Below are positions 7,332-16,725 of a stretch of 64,000 nucleotides of DNA, piece by piece. How positions within the stretch are numbered: the first letter of the stretch is position 1; each line of letters starts with the position of its first letter. The position numbers and the translations under genes were made by a program. Under the pieces are notes generated by a model. The model searched no databases. It had not been told where the DNA came from and saw nothing but the letters and a program-made list of their open reading frames with translations. Source of the stretch: Maricaulis sp048269565 (GTDB taxonomy: Bacteria; Pseudomonadota; Alphaproteobacteria; Caulobacterales; Maricaulaceae); NCBI RefSeq assembly GCF_048269565.1, contig NZ_JBLXIK010000006.1, forward strand, positions 62,001 to 126,000, written 5' to 3'.

Positions 7332-10010
7332 ATGAAGATGAAAACGAATCGTATGGCATTCATGGCCGCACTGCTTGCGTCGACGACGCTGGTGCCGGCC
7401 GCTGCGCTCGCGCAGGATGCGGAAAGCCCCAGTGATGTTGAAGTCATCACGGTGCGCTATCAGTATATCCCGGAAGCCCGCCGCGTGACCTCCGAGGTTT
7501 CGGCGTCCCTCTCGATCGACGACCTGATCACGACGGGCGATTCCGATCTCGCCGGTGCGCTGGTGCGGATCACCGGCCTGTCGACCACCCAGGGCCGGTT
7601 TGTTGTCGTCCGCGGTCTCAATGAACGCTACTCCAACACGCTGCTCAACGGCTCGCCGATGCCGTCGCCTGAACCATTCCGGCGCGCCGCTCCGCTCGAT
7701 ATCTTCCCGACGAATATCCTGTCGAATGTCCTCGTCCAGAAAACCTTTTCGCCCCGTTTCCCCGGTGAATTTGGTGGCGGCGTCATCGGCATTGAGACGT
7801 CGGCCTTGCCGGAAGAAGGCTTCTTCACCGCCGGTGTCGATGGCAGCTTCAACACGGTCACCACCGGAAATCGCGGCATCACCTATCACGGCTCCGACAC
7901 GGACTGGATGGGCTATGATGATGGTCTGCGCGACATTCCGGCCGAACTGGCCTCGGTGTTCGAGACCACACGCGTCGGCAACAACCTGCCCGCCGACCAG
8001 CAGCAGGCCATCGGCCGCTCGCTCGTCAATTCCGAGCTCTGGGTCGTCCAGAATGTCGATACCGACGCCAATGGCTCGATCTCGTTCAATGCCGGTGATC
8101 GCTATGACTTCGAGAATTTCTCGCTCGGCGTGATCGCGGCGGCCCAGTACAGCAATGCCTGGGAGACGCGTGAGGGTCAGCGCGGCAAGGGCCGGATCGG
8201 CGCCGGCGATGAGCTGGTCTATGAAAACGGACCACCGCTCGCCGACCGTTCGGGCATCGCCCTTCCCGGTGAGGGGATCAATAATTTCTTCGGCACCGAA
8301 AACACGATCGACGTGTCCGGAATGGTGTCGGTCGGTGTTGATTTCTACAACGACCATTCGATCAACTTCCTGACCATGGCGCTGCGCTCGACCTCGAAGG
8401 AAGCGCGCATCGAGGAAGAGTTCAATGCGGGTGCCAATGGCGTCTTCCGCACCGACAGCACCGAATGGTTCGAACGTCAGGTCCTGTTCAACCAGCTGAC
8501 CGGCGAGCATCTGTTTGACAGTCTCGGCGGATTGTCGGTCGAATGGCGGATCTCCGACGCGACCGCGACCCGCGATGCACCCTACCAGCGCAGTTCCGAC
8601 TATGCCTACACCAATACCGGTTACGTCTATGAAGGCACGGCCAATGGCAACTCGACCTCCTTCTCCGAGGTTGAAGACAACACCTCTGACTACGGCGTCG
8701 ATCTTGAACTTCCCGTCGAGCTGGGCTCGATGGACGTCTCGCTGACGGCCGGCTACGCCAATACCAGCCGCGAACGCGATGCCTGGACACGCCGCTTCTC
8801 CTTCGCACCCGGTTCGGTCGGCATCCCGTCCGACCTGCTGAGCAGCCGTATCGACTACATCTTTGCCAACCAGAACATCACGGATGAGCGTCTGCGCCTC
8901 ATCGAGACCGGCGGCCTCTCGCTGCCGGAGGCCTATCACGGCCAGCTTGATGTCGATGCCTATTATGTCGGCGCCGATGTTGCACTGACCGACTTCGTAC
9001 GGGCCGCTTTCGGGGCGCGCTTCGAAGACGGTGAATTGAGTGTCGACACCTTCGCTTTCCCGGCCAGTGCGGCGGATAGCGGCCTGGTCGAGACCCAGCA
9101 GCAGGAAGACTATGTCCTGCCGGCCGTGACGCTGACCTGGACCTTTGCTGACAATCTCCAGCTCCGGACCGGTTACTCCCAGACAATCGCCCGCCCGCAA
9201 TTCCGCGAGCTGGCCTTTGCTGAATTCTTCAACACGGACACCGATCAGCGTTTCCAGGGAAATCCCTACCTGGAAAACACCGAGATGACGAATTATGACG
9301 CCCGCCTCGAATACTATTTCGGCCGGGAACAATTCGTCACCGTCGGCGCCTTCTACAAGGAGCTGACCAATCCGATCGAGGAATTCATCATCCCGATCGG
9401 TGATGGCCTCAATACCTCCTTCATCAACGCACCGAGCGCGACCCTGACCGGGGCCGAGTTCGAGTATGAGAAGACCTTCGACTTCTCGGATCGTTGGGAC
9501 CAGCCTTTCTTCAATGACCGCGAATGGTTCGTGAAGACCAACTACACCTACATCCAGTCGGAAGTGTCCGGCGAAGGTACGGTCACTGTCGCCCAGGGTG
9601 CCTTCGGCAACCCGCAGGCGCTGGTGCTCAACGCTGCCGGCTTCATTGAAGACGGCCGCGCCCTTCAGGGCCAGTCAGAGCATCTGTTCAACGTCCAGGT
9701 CGGTTTCGAAACCTTCGACGGCCGGGCGCGCGGTGCACTGCTCTACAATTATGTCAGTGACCGGACCCGGGCCGTGGCCAACCTGTCCGACAGTCTCCCC
9801 GAGATCGTCGAGCAGGTCCCGTCATCGCTCGACTTCGTCTACAGCCGCACGATCAATGTCGCGGAAGCGGACTGGGATGTCGGTTTCTCCGTCCGCAATA
9901 TTCTCGGTGACGGCTACAGCGCCACCCAGAATGCCGGCGGAACCGAACTCGCTGTCGATACCTATGATCTGGGTACCACGTTCAGCGTCTCGGTGAGCCG
10001 TACCTGGTAA
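7332..10010 (+). CDS. TonB-dependent receptor
   Basis: The 892-residue outer-membrane receptor has a signal peptide ending near ALAQD, a TonB-box-like VEVITV, and a plug domain (about 50-200) containing VVRGLNERYSNTLLNG and FPGEFGGGVIGIET. A 22-strand-type barrel follows, ending in an aromatic residue (VSVSRTW). It should take up a ligand across the outer membrane using TonB-ExbBD energy; the ligand is not evident. It follows the ElpS-like lipoprotein by 70 nt with only a hairpin between, so a functional pair (for example a surface lipoprotein capturing ligand for the receptor) is plausible. The start is ATG 7332 or ATG 7338; neither has a strong ribosome-binding site. Confidence 0.85.
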   Translation: MKMKTNRMAFMAALLASTTLVPAAALAQDAESPSDVEVITVRYQYIPEARRVTSEVSASLSIDDLITTGDSDLAGALVRITGLSTTQGRFVVVRGLNERYSNTLLNGSPMPSPEPFRRAAPLDIFPTNILSNVLVQKTFSPRFPGEFGGGVIGIETSALPEEGFFTAGVDGSFNTVTTGNRGITYHGSDTDWMGYDDGLRDIPAELASVFETTRVGNNLPADQQQAIGRSLVNSELWVVQNVDTDANGSISFNAGDRYDFENFSLGVIAAAQYSNAWETREGQRGKGRIGAGDELVYENGPPLADRSGIALPGEGINNFFGTENTIDVSGMVSVGVDFYNDHSINFLTMALRSTSKEARIEEEFNAGANGVFRTDSTEWFERQVLFNQLTGEHLFDSLGGLSVEWRISDATATRDAPYQRSSDYAYTNTGYVYEGTANGNSTSFSEVEDNTSDYGVDLELPVELGSMDVSLTAGYANTSRERDAWTRRFSFAPGSVGIPSDLLSSRIDYIFANQNITDERLRLIETGGLSLPEAYHGQLDVDAYYVGADVALTDFVRAAFGARFEDGELSVDTFAFPASAADSGLVETQQQEDYVLPAVTLTWTFADNLQLRTGYSQTIARPQFRELAFAEFFNTDTDQRFQGNPYLENTEMTNYDARLEYYFGREQFVTVGAFYKELTNPIEEFIIPIGDGLNTSFINAPSATLTGAEFEYEKTFDFSDRWDQPFFNDREWFVKTNYTYIQSEVSGEGTVTVAQGAFGNPQALVLNAAGFIEDGRALQGQSEHLFNVQVGFETFDGRARGALLYNYVSDRTRAVANLSDSLPEIVEQVPSSLDFVYSRTINVAEADWDVGFSVRNILGDGYSATQNAGGTELAVDTYDLGTTFSVSVSRTW

Positions 10011-10021
10011 ACCAGCTCGTC

Positions 10022-10045
10022 GGGGCGGACCTATGGGTCCGCCCC
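10022..10045 (+). terminator. Hairpin terminator-like element after the receptor gene
   Basis: GGGGCGGACC-TATG-GGTCCGCCCC is a perfect 10-bp GC-rich stem 11 nt after the receptor stop. It lacks a T-tract but likely separates this unit from the secretion operon. Confidence 0.6.
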
Positions 10046-10103
10046 GCATGCCGGTCCTTACCCGGCCATCCGTCATTCTCTCAGTCCGGGTCGGATTTTC
10101 GCG

Positions 10104-10157
10104 GTGTTGCGAAACTGTCATGCTGGCGTCGCAGAACTGTCGGGAGTCGCGTGTAAT
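10104..10157 (+). promoter_or_regulatory. Candidate Pho box and promoter of the gsp operon
   Basis: A perfect Pho half-site CTGTCAT (10115-10121) is flanked at 11-bp steps by GTGTTGC (10104), GCGTCGC (10126) and CTGTCGG (10137). PhoB binds 7-nt half-sites repeated every 11 bp, so the phasing fits. A -10-like TGTAAT lies at 10152. The flanking half-sites are imperfect. Confidence 0.45.
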
Positions 10158-10238
10158 CGGGTTGCCAGGTGAGGTCAGCCTGCCGCCCGCATCGTTGCGG
10201 GGCGGGCGGGGACCGACAATGCTGTGGGCAAGATCAAT

Positions 10239-11078
10239 ATGAGTGGCACATCGCAAGCCCCGGTTTCTGCTCCGGCATTCCATCGCCGATTGACCCTTGC
10301 CGCCCGGGTTCTCGAGACCGTGCTGGCTGCCTTGTTCGGTTTGTTACTGGCCCGCGCGATCTGGTTCATCGCCTTTGGTGCCAGTGCGGCAAACTTCCAG
10401 TTCGACGACATGGCCGCAACCGGCGGCCAGGGCCGCGCCGTACCCTTCGTCGCGGACATTGACCGGCTGCCGTCCGCCGATCTCTTCGCCAGCCGCTCGC
10501 TGGCCGCGCCGACTCCGGCAAGGATTGCGGCCATACCCGAGAGCCGGCTCGATCTGGTGGTGCGCGGGATCCGCACCGGTCTCACCGCAGACGATGGCGT
10601 TGCCTTTCTCAGAACGCCTGATGGCCAGGACAAGAGATTTCAGCCCGGCGACGAAATTGTCGACGGCGTCCGCCTGCACTCCCTTGAAGCGGACCGGGTG
10701 GTAATCGATCGCCGGGGCACACTGGAAGCGCTGGTATTGCGTGAACCACAGCGCCCGGCTGGAACCGCGGCGCAGGCCGGTCCTGTTGCCGGCAATCGCA
10801 TGGCGGACGCCGGTTCAAGCCCGAGCGATCTGTTCCGTCTTGAGCCCGTTTTCGAGGGGCGGACCCTGTTGGGTTACCGGATGGCCGCGCAATCGGAAAT
10901 CGTCCTCACTGCCCTGGGCTTGCGGCGCGATGATCTCCTGCTTGCGGTTGATGGCCAGGTCCTCGCCGAAGCCGATGATGTTGCCGAGGTTTTTGAACGT
11001 CTGGAAGGGCGTGAAACCGTTTCTCTTTCAATCCGGCGCGGCGGTGTGCCGCTGACCCTCCAGGTGGATTTGTCCTGA
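10239..11078 (+). CDS. gspC: Type II secretion protein GspC
   Basis: The 279-residue inner-membrane protein has a short cytoplasmic N-terminus, one membrane helix (about residues 22-42, VLAALFGLLLARAIWFIAF), and a periplasmic homology region. That region includes RLDLVVRGIRTG and a GDEIVDGVRL turn, typical of GspC. The C-terminal part resembles a PDZ domain (YRMAAQSEIVLTALGLRRDDLLLAVDGQVL). GspC links the inner-membrane platform to the GspD secretin and helps select substrates. ATG 10239 is preferred; GTG 10224 in frame is possible. The stop overlaps the gspD start (TGATG). Confidence 0.9.
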   Translation: MSGTSQAPVSAPAFHRRLTLAARVLETVLAALFGLLLARAIWFIAFGASAANFQFDDMAATGGQGRAVPFVADIDRLPSADLFASRSLAAPTPARIAAIPESRLDLVVRGIRTGLTADDGVAFLRTPDGQDKRFQPGDEIVDGVRLHSLEADRVVIDRRGTLEALVLREPQRPAGTAAQAGPVAGNRMADAGSSPSDLFRLEPVFEGRTLLGYRMAAQSEIVLTALGLRRDDLLLAVDGQVLAEADDVAEVFERLEGRETVSLSIRRGGVPLTLQVDLS

Positions 11079-13033
11079 TGTTCGCTTTTGCAAAATGGAT
11101 CGCGGCCAGCCTCGCCGTGCTGGCAATTCTGGCTGCGCAGCCTGCTCGTGCGCAGACCCAGGACAGTGTCGTCAATTTCAACCAGGCCGATATCCAGACC
11201 GTGATTGACGATGTCTCGGCCGTGACCGGATACACATTCATCGTCGAGCCATCGGTGCGCGGGCGGGTGACGATCACCTCGCAAACGCCGCTGACCCCGG
11301 CCGAGTATTTCCAGGTCTTTCTCTCCACCATGCGCGTGCATGGCTATGTCGTGGTGCCCACCGCATCGGGGGCCTACCAGATCGTCCCGGACCAGGCCGG
11401 TGCCCGTTCGGTCAGCCCGGTCAACTCCGGCATTCGCGGTGATCAATACGCGACGGAGGTGATCCATCTGCAACACGCCACGTCGCAGGATGCGCTGGCT
11501 GTGTTGCGTCCGATCGTGCATGCGCAGGGCAGCGTCAATGCGGCTCAGGGCAGCAATGTCCTGGTCGTCGTCGATCTCGCCGAAAACATGCAGCGCATCC
11601 GCGAGGTCGTGCGCGATCTTGATCGCGACACCTCGGTGTTCGAACTGGTCGAACTCGAGAATGCCTCGGCCGCCGAGATGAGTGTCATCATCCAGCGTCT
11701 CAACGCCCGGTCCGGCGGCGGCGACAGCGCCAGCGCGAACGGCGTCACGATCGCGCCGTTGCCATCGTCGAACACATTGGTGATCCGCGGTTCGGCCCAG
11801 GCAGTGCGCGCGATGGCGGCGCTGGTGCGCCGGGTCGATGTCGCGAGCGTGTCCAACCAGGGTTTCCGCGTCGTCTATCTCAACAATGCCGATGGCGAGA
11901 TGCTGTTGCCGATCCTGGAGGAGATGGTCGGTGCTCTGAGCGAGGGTTCACCCGACGACCGGCGTCCCACTGTTGCCCACCATGCCCCGACCAATTCCCT
12001 GGTCATCAATGCCAGCGTCGATGTCCAGCGCGAGGTCGAACGGGTCATTCATCAGCTCGATGTCCGGCGCCCGCAAGTGCTGGTCGAAGGTATCATCGTC
12101 GAGATCTCGGACAGTGCCGCGCGTGAGCTGGGCGTGCAGATGATGCTGGCCGGCGGCGATGACAGCACGACACCGCTGGCCTTCACCCGCTACTCGACCT
12201 CCAGCCCCGACCTGCTCGCGCTTTCCGGTGCGCTCGCCGTGCCTGGCGGCACCACCGACGATCCGGATGCGACCGCTGACGCGCTGCGCGAGGCGGCGCT
12301 GGCATCCCTGCTCGGCGCCCGCGGCGCCGCGCTGGGGCTGGGTGGCGAGCTCGGCAATGGCGCCCTGTTCGGCCTGGTCCTGAACGCGGTCGAGAATGAT
12401 GTCGACTCCAATGTCCTCGCGACGCCGTCCATCCTGGCGATGGACAATGAAGAAGCCAGTTTCATCTCCGGCCAGGAGATCCCGGTCACCACCGGGGAGA
12501 CGCTCGGCGACAATAATTCCAATCCCTTCCGCACCATCGAGCGCGAGGAAGTCGGCGTAAAACTGATGGTCCGTCCGCAGATCACCGAGGGCGGCACGGT
12601 CCGCCTCTATATCGAGCAGGAAGTTTCCAGCATTGCCGGCACTGTGGTGAGCGATTCCACCGACCTGGTCACCAACAAGCGCCGGGTCACCACGACCGTG
12701 CTCGCCGACAATGGCGAGATCATCGTTCTGGGCGGGTTGATCCAGCAGGATGATGATTCCAGCCACTCCCGCGTGCCCGTGCTCGGCGATCTGCCGGCGA
12801 TCGGCCATCTGTTCGGTTCGCGCACCCGCACAACCCGGCGCACCAATCTGATGATCTTCATCCGCCCGACGATTATCCGCGACGCCGCCGATATGCGCGC
12901 CGTCACCGAGGGGCGCTACGACTACATCACCGGCCAGCAGCGCCTGTCGCATCCCCAGGGCGCGAGCAGTCTGGAAGCGCTGATCAGCATGATGAATGCG
13001 ACCACCACCCAGCCGCTGGACCTCGAGGACTGA
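11078..13033 (+). CDS. gspD: Type II secretion secretin GspD
   Basis: The 651-residue outer-membrane secretin has a signal peptide ending near ARAQ, an N0 domain (about 30-100) and N1-N3 KH-like ring domains (for example VIHLQHATSQDALAVLRP and FRVVYLNNADGEMLLPIL). The secretin core carries SNVLATPSILAMDNEEASFISGQEIPV and VPVLGDLPAIGHLF. It forms the multimeric outer-membrane gate of the secreton. The C-terminal S-domain used by GspS-type pilotins is not obvious; about 40 residues follow the last barrel motif. Confidence 0.95.
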   Translation: MFAFAKWIAASLAVLAILAAQPARAQTQDSVVNFNQADIQTVIDDVSAVTGYTFIVEPSVRGRVTITSQTPLTPAEYFQVFLSTMRVHGYVVVPTASGAYQIVPDQAGARSVSPVNSGIRGDQYATEVIHLQHATSQDALAVLRPIVHAQGSVNAAQGSNVLVVVDLAENMQRIREVVRDLDRDTSVFELVELENASAAEMSVIIQRLNARSGGGDSASANGVTIAPLPSSNTLVIRGSAQAVRAMAALVRRVDVASVSNQGFRVVYLNNADGEMLLPILEEMVGALSEGSPDDRRPTVAHHAPTNSLVINASVDVQREVERVIHQLDVRRPQVLVEGIIVEISDSAARELGVQMMLAGGDDSTTPLAFTRYSTSSPDLLALSGALAVPGGTTDDPDATADALREAALASLLGARGAALGLGGELGNGALFGLVLNAVENDVDSNVLATPSILAMDNEEASFISGQEIPVTTGETLGDNNSNPFRTIEREEVGVKLMVRPQITEGGTVRLYIEQEVSSIAGTVVSDSTDLVTNKRRVTTTVLADNGEIIVLGGLIQQDDDSSHSRVPVLGDLPAIGHLFGSRTRTTRRTNLMIFIRPTIIRDAADMRAVTEGRYDYITGQQRLSHPQGASSLEALISMMNATTTQPLDLED

Positions 13034-13034
13034 C

Positions 13035-14543
13035 GTGGCCGAGACCGCTGCCCCGACCGCTCTTCCTCCGATCCGCTACGCTTTCGCGCGGCAGGCGGGC
13101 ATCACCTTCATGCCCGGCGATGCGCCGCGCTATGTCGTGCGTGCCGGTGCGGATCGCCGGCGGCTGCTCGAGGCGCGGCGCGTGGTCGGTGCCAGCTATC
13201 CGGTCACCGAGATGGGCGTGCCGCAATATGACCAGCTGCTGCGCGATCTCTATGCCTATGCCGGTCTCGACGAGTCCGAGCTGGAGGAGACCACGCAGGG
13301 CGAGACCCTGTCCGACCTGATCGACCAGATCCCGCAATCGGAAGACCTGCTCGACGATTCTTCCGATGCGCCGGTCATTCGCCTGATCAACGGGCTGATC
13401 GCCGAGGCGGTGCGCATGCATGCCTCGGATGTGCATGTCGAGTCGTTTAGTGATCGCGTCGTCATCCGTTACCGTATCGATGGAGTGATGAAGGAGGCGG
13501 CCAGCGTCTCGGCGAAATTGTCGAAACTCCTCGTCTCGCGCATCAAGGTCATGGCCCGGCTCGACATCGCCGAGAAGCGCTTGCCGCAGGACGGACGATT
13601 ATCGCTGTCGCTGGGCAGCAAGTCGGTCGATATCCGGGTCTCGACCCTGCCGTCGCGCAATGGCGAGCGGGTCGTCCTGCGTCTGCTCGACAATTCGGAT
13701 TCGCGTTTTGAACTTGCCGATCTGGGCATGTCGCCTGACGTGCTCGCGGCCTTCCGGCGCGCCCTGGCCCAGCCCAATGGGATTATCCTGGTCACCGGCC
13801 CGACCGGTGCGGGCAAGACGACGACGCTCTATTCCGGGCTCAACCAGCTCAACAACCAGTCGCGCAATATCCTCACCGTCGAGGATCCGGTCGAATACGC
13901 GGTCGATGGCATCGGCCAGACCCAGGTTAATGCCAGGATCGGCATGACCTTCGCCGGCGGTTTGCGCGCCATTCTGCGCCAGGATCCCGATGTCGTGATG
14001 GTTGGCGAGATTCGCGACGGCGAGACGGCCGAGGTTGCGGTGCAGGCCAGCCTGACCGGCCATCTCGTGCTCTCGACCGTCCACACCAATTCCGCCGTCG
14101 CCGCGATCGCCCGCCTGCGCGATATGGGCGTTGAGTCCTACCTCCTCGCCTCGACCCTGACCGCGATCATTGCCCAGCGCCTGGTGCGGCGTCTGTGCAC
14201 GGACTGCCGCGAACCCTATGCGCCCGATGCGGCCGAGCGCGAGCTTCTGGGGATCAGCGCCGATGCCGATGCGGTGCTCTATCGCCCGACCGGTTGTCCG
14301 AAATGCAAGTCGCTGGGCTATGAGGGGCGGGTCGGCATCTATGAGATCGTCGAGATCGACGAGACCCTGCGCACCCTCATCCATGAGGACGCCCGCGAAA
14401 GCGCGATGGCGGCCCATGCTTTCCGCCAGAGCCAGACCCTGTTCGAGAATGGCGCCCGGCTGGCGCTTGGCGGCGAGACCAGCCTGGCCGAAGTGATGCG
14501 GCTGTGCCGGGATGAGGGGAGCGTACGCCATGCCGGCGTTTGA
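13035..14543 (+). CDS. gspE: Type II secretion ATPase GspE
   Basis: The 502-residue cytoplasmic ATPase powers pseudopilus assembly. Visible motifs are a Walker A (GPTGAGKTTT, near 255), an Asp box (ILTVEDPVE), a Walker B (DPDVVMVGEIRD), a His box (TGHLVLSTVHTNSA), and a Cys4 zinc-binding loop (CTDC and CPKC, near 390-420). The N-terminal region (about 1-110) binds GspL. The start is GTG 13035, one base after the gspD stop, with GAGG upstream; an earlier ATG in frame lies inside gspD. It overlaps gspF by 14 nt. Confidence 0.95.
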   Translation: MAETAAPTALPPIRYAFARQAGITFMPGDAPRYVVRAGADRRRLLEARRVVGASYPVTEMGVPQYDQLLRDLYAYAGLDESELEETTQGETLSDLIDQIPQSEDLLDDSSDAPVIRLINGLIAEAVRMHASDVHVESFSDRVVIRYRIDGVMKEAASVSAKLSKLLVSRIKVMARLDIAEKRLPQDGRLSLSLGSKSVDIRVSTLPSRNGERVVLRLLDNSDSRFELADLGMSPDVLAAFRRALAQPNGIILVTGPTGAGKTTTLYSGLNQLNNQSRNILTVEDPVEYAVDGIGQTQVNARIGMTFAGGLRAILRQDPDVVMVGEIRDGETAEVAVQASLTGHLVLSTVHTNSAVAAIARLRDMGVESYLLASTLTAIIAQRLVRRLCTDCREPYAPDAAERELLGISADADAVLYRPTGCPKCKSLGYEGRVGIYEIVEIDETLRTLIHEDARESAMAAHAFRQSQTLFENGARLALGGETSLAEVMRLCRDEGSVRHAGV

Positions 14544-15771
14544 ATATCGCGCTCTTGATGGCTCCGGACGCCGGACGACGGGCCTGATCACGGCGGAATC
14601 GGAAACCGCCGCACGGCGCCAGTTGCGCCAGCAGCAATTGGCACCGCTGGCCGTGCGCCGGACCGATGCGCGCGCCGGCAGCCCCGCCGCCGCGCGGGCG
14701 CCCGGATCCTGGCGCGGCCTGGTGGGGCCGCGTGATCTGAGTACACGCGAGCTGATGCTGGTGACCCGCCAGCTCTCGGCGCTGGTCGATGCCGGCATGC
14801 CGGTCGAGGAATCACTGGCCCTGGTCGGACGCCAGCTCGAGAAACATTCCATGCGCCGGATCCTGATGGCCGTGCGCGCCCGCGTAACCGAAGGCAAGCG
14901 CCTCGCTGATGCCATGGCCGCCGAACCGGGAAGCTTTCCGCCCGTCTATCGCGCCTTGATCGCGGCCGGTGAGGCCAGCGGCGGTCTCGGCCTGGTGCTG
15001 TCGCGGCTCGCCGACCATCTCGAGGCCGAGCAGGCGGTCAGCAACAAGGTTGTCGGCGCCCTGGTCTATCCGGCTGTGCTGGCCGTGGTCGCGCTTGGCG
15101 TGGTGACGATGCTGATGCTGCTGGTCGTGCCGCGCATCGCGGAGCAATTCACCGGACTTGGCGTCACCCTGCCGGTCCTGACACGCGCGATGATCGCGAT
15201 ATCGAACGGCCTCGCGACCGGCTGGCCCTGGATACTGGCGATCCTGGCCGGCGCCAGCCTGGCCTTCGGCTATGCCTTTCGTCAGCCGGGCTTTCGCCGC
15301 CTGTTCGATGCCCATGTGGTGCGCCTGCCGCTGATCGGACCCTTCTTCCGTCAGGTTGAGGCCGCGGCCTTCGCCCGCACCATGTCGATCCTGATCACTT
15401 CGGGCGCTGTCCTGCCCGACGCTCTGCGCGCCGCCGGCCGCGCCAGTTCCAATCACGCCTTTCGCGAGATGGTGGCTGTCGTGGTGCGCGATATCGAAAG
15501 CGGGCGCGGCCTGTCGGACGCGCTCACCCGCGGTGGCTGGATCCCCTCACTGGTCGTTTACATGGTCGCGGCCGGCGAGCGCTCGGGCCGCCTGGGCGAA
15601 ATGTTCGGGCGCGCCGCCGACCAGCTTGGCCAGGACATCGACAATTCCATCACTATAGGCCTGTCGCTGCTGGAGCCGGGGATCATCCTCGTCCTGGGAA
15701 CGATGGTCGTTCTGATCGTGCTGTCGATCCTGTTGCCCATCCTGCAACTCAACACGCTTGTTCTCGGTTAG
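14530..15771 (+). CDS. gspF: Type II secretion platform protein GspF
   Basis: The 413-residue polytopic inner-membrane protein has two homologous T2SSF cytoplasmic domains (LMLVTRQLSALVDAGMPVEESL near 75, and AFARTMSILITSGAVLPDAL near 280). Three membrane helices lie near 175, 225 and 385. It forms the rotor-like platform below the pseudopilus. GAGGGGA precedes ATG 14530 at good spacing, although the start lies inside the end of gspE. Confidence 0.95.
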   Translation: MPAFEYRALDGSGRRTTGLITAESETAARRQLRQQQLAPLAVRRTDARAGSPAAARAPGSWRGLVGPRDLSTRELMLVTRQLSALVDAGMPVEESLALVGRQLEKHSMRRILMAVRARVTEGKRLADAMAAEPGSFPPVYRALIAAGEASGGLGLVLSRLADHLEAEQAVSNKVVGALVYPAVLAVVALGVVTMLMLLVVPRIAEQFTGLGVTLPVLTRAMIAISNGLATGWPWILAILAGASLAFGYAFRQPGFRRLFDAHVVRLPLIGPFFRQVEAAAFARTMSILITSGAVLPDALRAAGRASSNHAFREMVAVVVRDIESGRGLSDALTRGGWIPSLVVYMVAAGERSGRLGEMFGRAADQLGQDIDNSITIGLSLLEPGIILVLGTMVVLIVLSILLPILQLNTLVLG

Positions 15772-15781
15772 GGAGGTTTTG

Positions 15782-16234
15782 ATGACCCCGCATGAAGATG
15801 TTCGCGATAACGCGCAAAGCGAAGCCGGGTTTTCCCTGCTCGAGATCATGATCTCGATCTCCATCATCGGCCTGCTGGCGACGATTGTGGTGATCAATGT
15901 CCTGCCCGCCCAGGACCAGGCGATGGTGCAAAAGGCTTCGGCCGATATCGCCGCGCTGGAGCAGGCGCTCGATGCCTACCGGCTCGATGCGCGCCGCTAT
16001 CCGACGCTGGAAGAAGGCCTCCAGACGCTGGTTGAACCGCCCGAGGGGCGCGGCGCCGCCTATCGCGAGGAGGGCTATATCCGCCGCCTCCCGACTGACC
16101 CGTGGGGCAATGCCTATCAATACGCCTATCCCGGCGAGCACGGTGTTTTCGACGTGTTCTCGCTTGGCCGTGACGGCCGCGAAGGCGGCGAGGGACTGGA
16201 TGCCGATATCGGCAATTGGGAGAGCGGCGCATGA
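15782..16234 (+). CDS. gspG: Major pseudopilin GspG
   Basis: The 150-residue prepilin has a cleavage site G16|FSLLE, Glu at +5, a hydrophobic N-terminal helix and the GspG calcium-loop region near the C-terminus (PWGNAYQYAYPGEHGVFDVFSLGRDG). It polymerises into the pseudopilus that pushes substrate through GspD after processing by prepilin peptidase GspO, which is not in this operon. AGGGAGG precedes the start. Confidence 0.95.
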   Translation: MTPHEDVRDNAQSEAGFSLLEIMISISIIGLLATIVVINVLPAQDQAMVQKASADIAALEQALDAYRLDARRYPTLEEGLQTLVEPPEGRGAAYREEGYIRRLPTDPWGNAYQYAYPGEHGVFDVFSLGRDGREGGEGLDADIGNWESGA

Positions 16235-16725
16235 CCCGGCCCGGTGTGAAAGAGGCAGGCTTCTCCCTGCTGGAAGTTCTCGTTGCCGTCTCGATTCTCG
16301 GTCTGATGGCTACCGCCGTTGCCCTCGGCGCCGGACCCGAGCGCGATCCCTTGCGCCTGGAAGCGGAGCGCCTCGTGGTGCGCCTGCACCAGGCAGAGCA
16401 GGAGGCGGTGATGTCCGGCCAGCCCGTTGGCCTGGCGCTGACGGCGGATGGCTATGCCTTCAGCAATCTTGTTGACGGCCAATGGCAGCCGCTGCGCAAT
16501 CATCCGACCCTGCAGCCACGCGGCTTCGAGAGCGACATGCATCTGCGCAGCGACAGGATAGCCGTGGCCTGGCGGCCCGAAGGCGTGATTGCCTATCCGG
16601 CGGTCTTCTTTGATCCGGCCGGGCTCAATGAGCCTTTCCGCATCGTGCTCGAGGAGGATGGCCGCAGCTATGCCATCCTGCTTGACGATGCGGGCCGGCT
16701 GCGCGCCGAGGCCATTGCGGGATGA
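16231..16725 (+). CDS. gspH: Minor pseudopilin GspH
   Basis: This 164-residue prepilin has cleavage site G10|FSLLE followed by a hydrophobic helix and a C-terminal beta domain of GspH type (FFDPAGLNEPFRIVLE). It is a minor pseudopilin connecting the tip complex to the GspG shaft. It starts in an ATGA overlap with gspG. Confidence 0.85.
   Translation: MTRPGVKEAGFSLLEVLVAVSILGLMATAVALGAGPERDPLRLEAERLVVRLHQAEQEAVMSGQPVGLALTADGYAFSNLVDGQWQPLRNHPTLQPRGFESDMHLRSDRIAVAWRPEGVIAYPAVFFDPAGLNEPFRIVLEEDGRSYAILLDDAGRLRAEAIAG

Noticed and set aside
7251..9332. 693-residue open frame antisense to the TonB receptor
   Set aside because: Shadow of a gene with full receptor motifs; no domain pattern or start signal.
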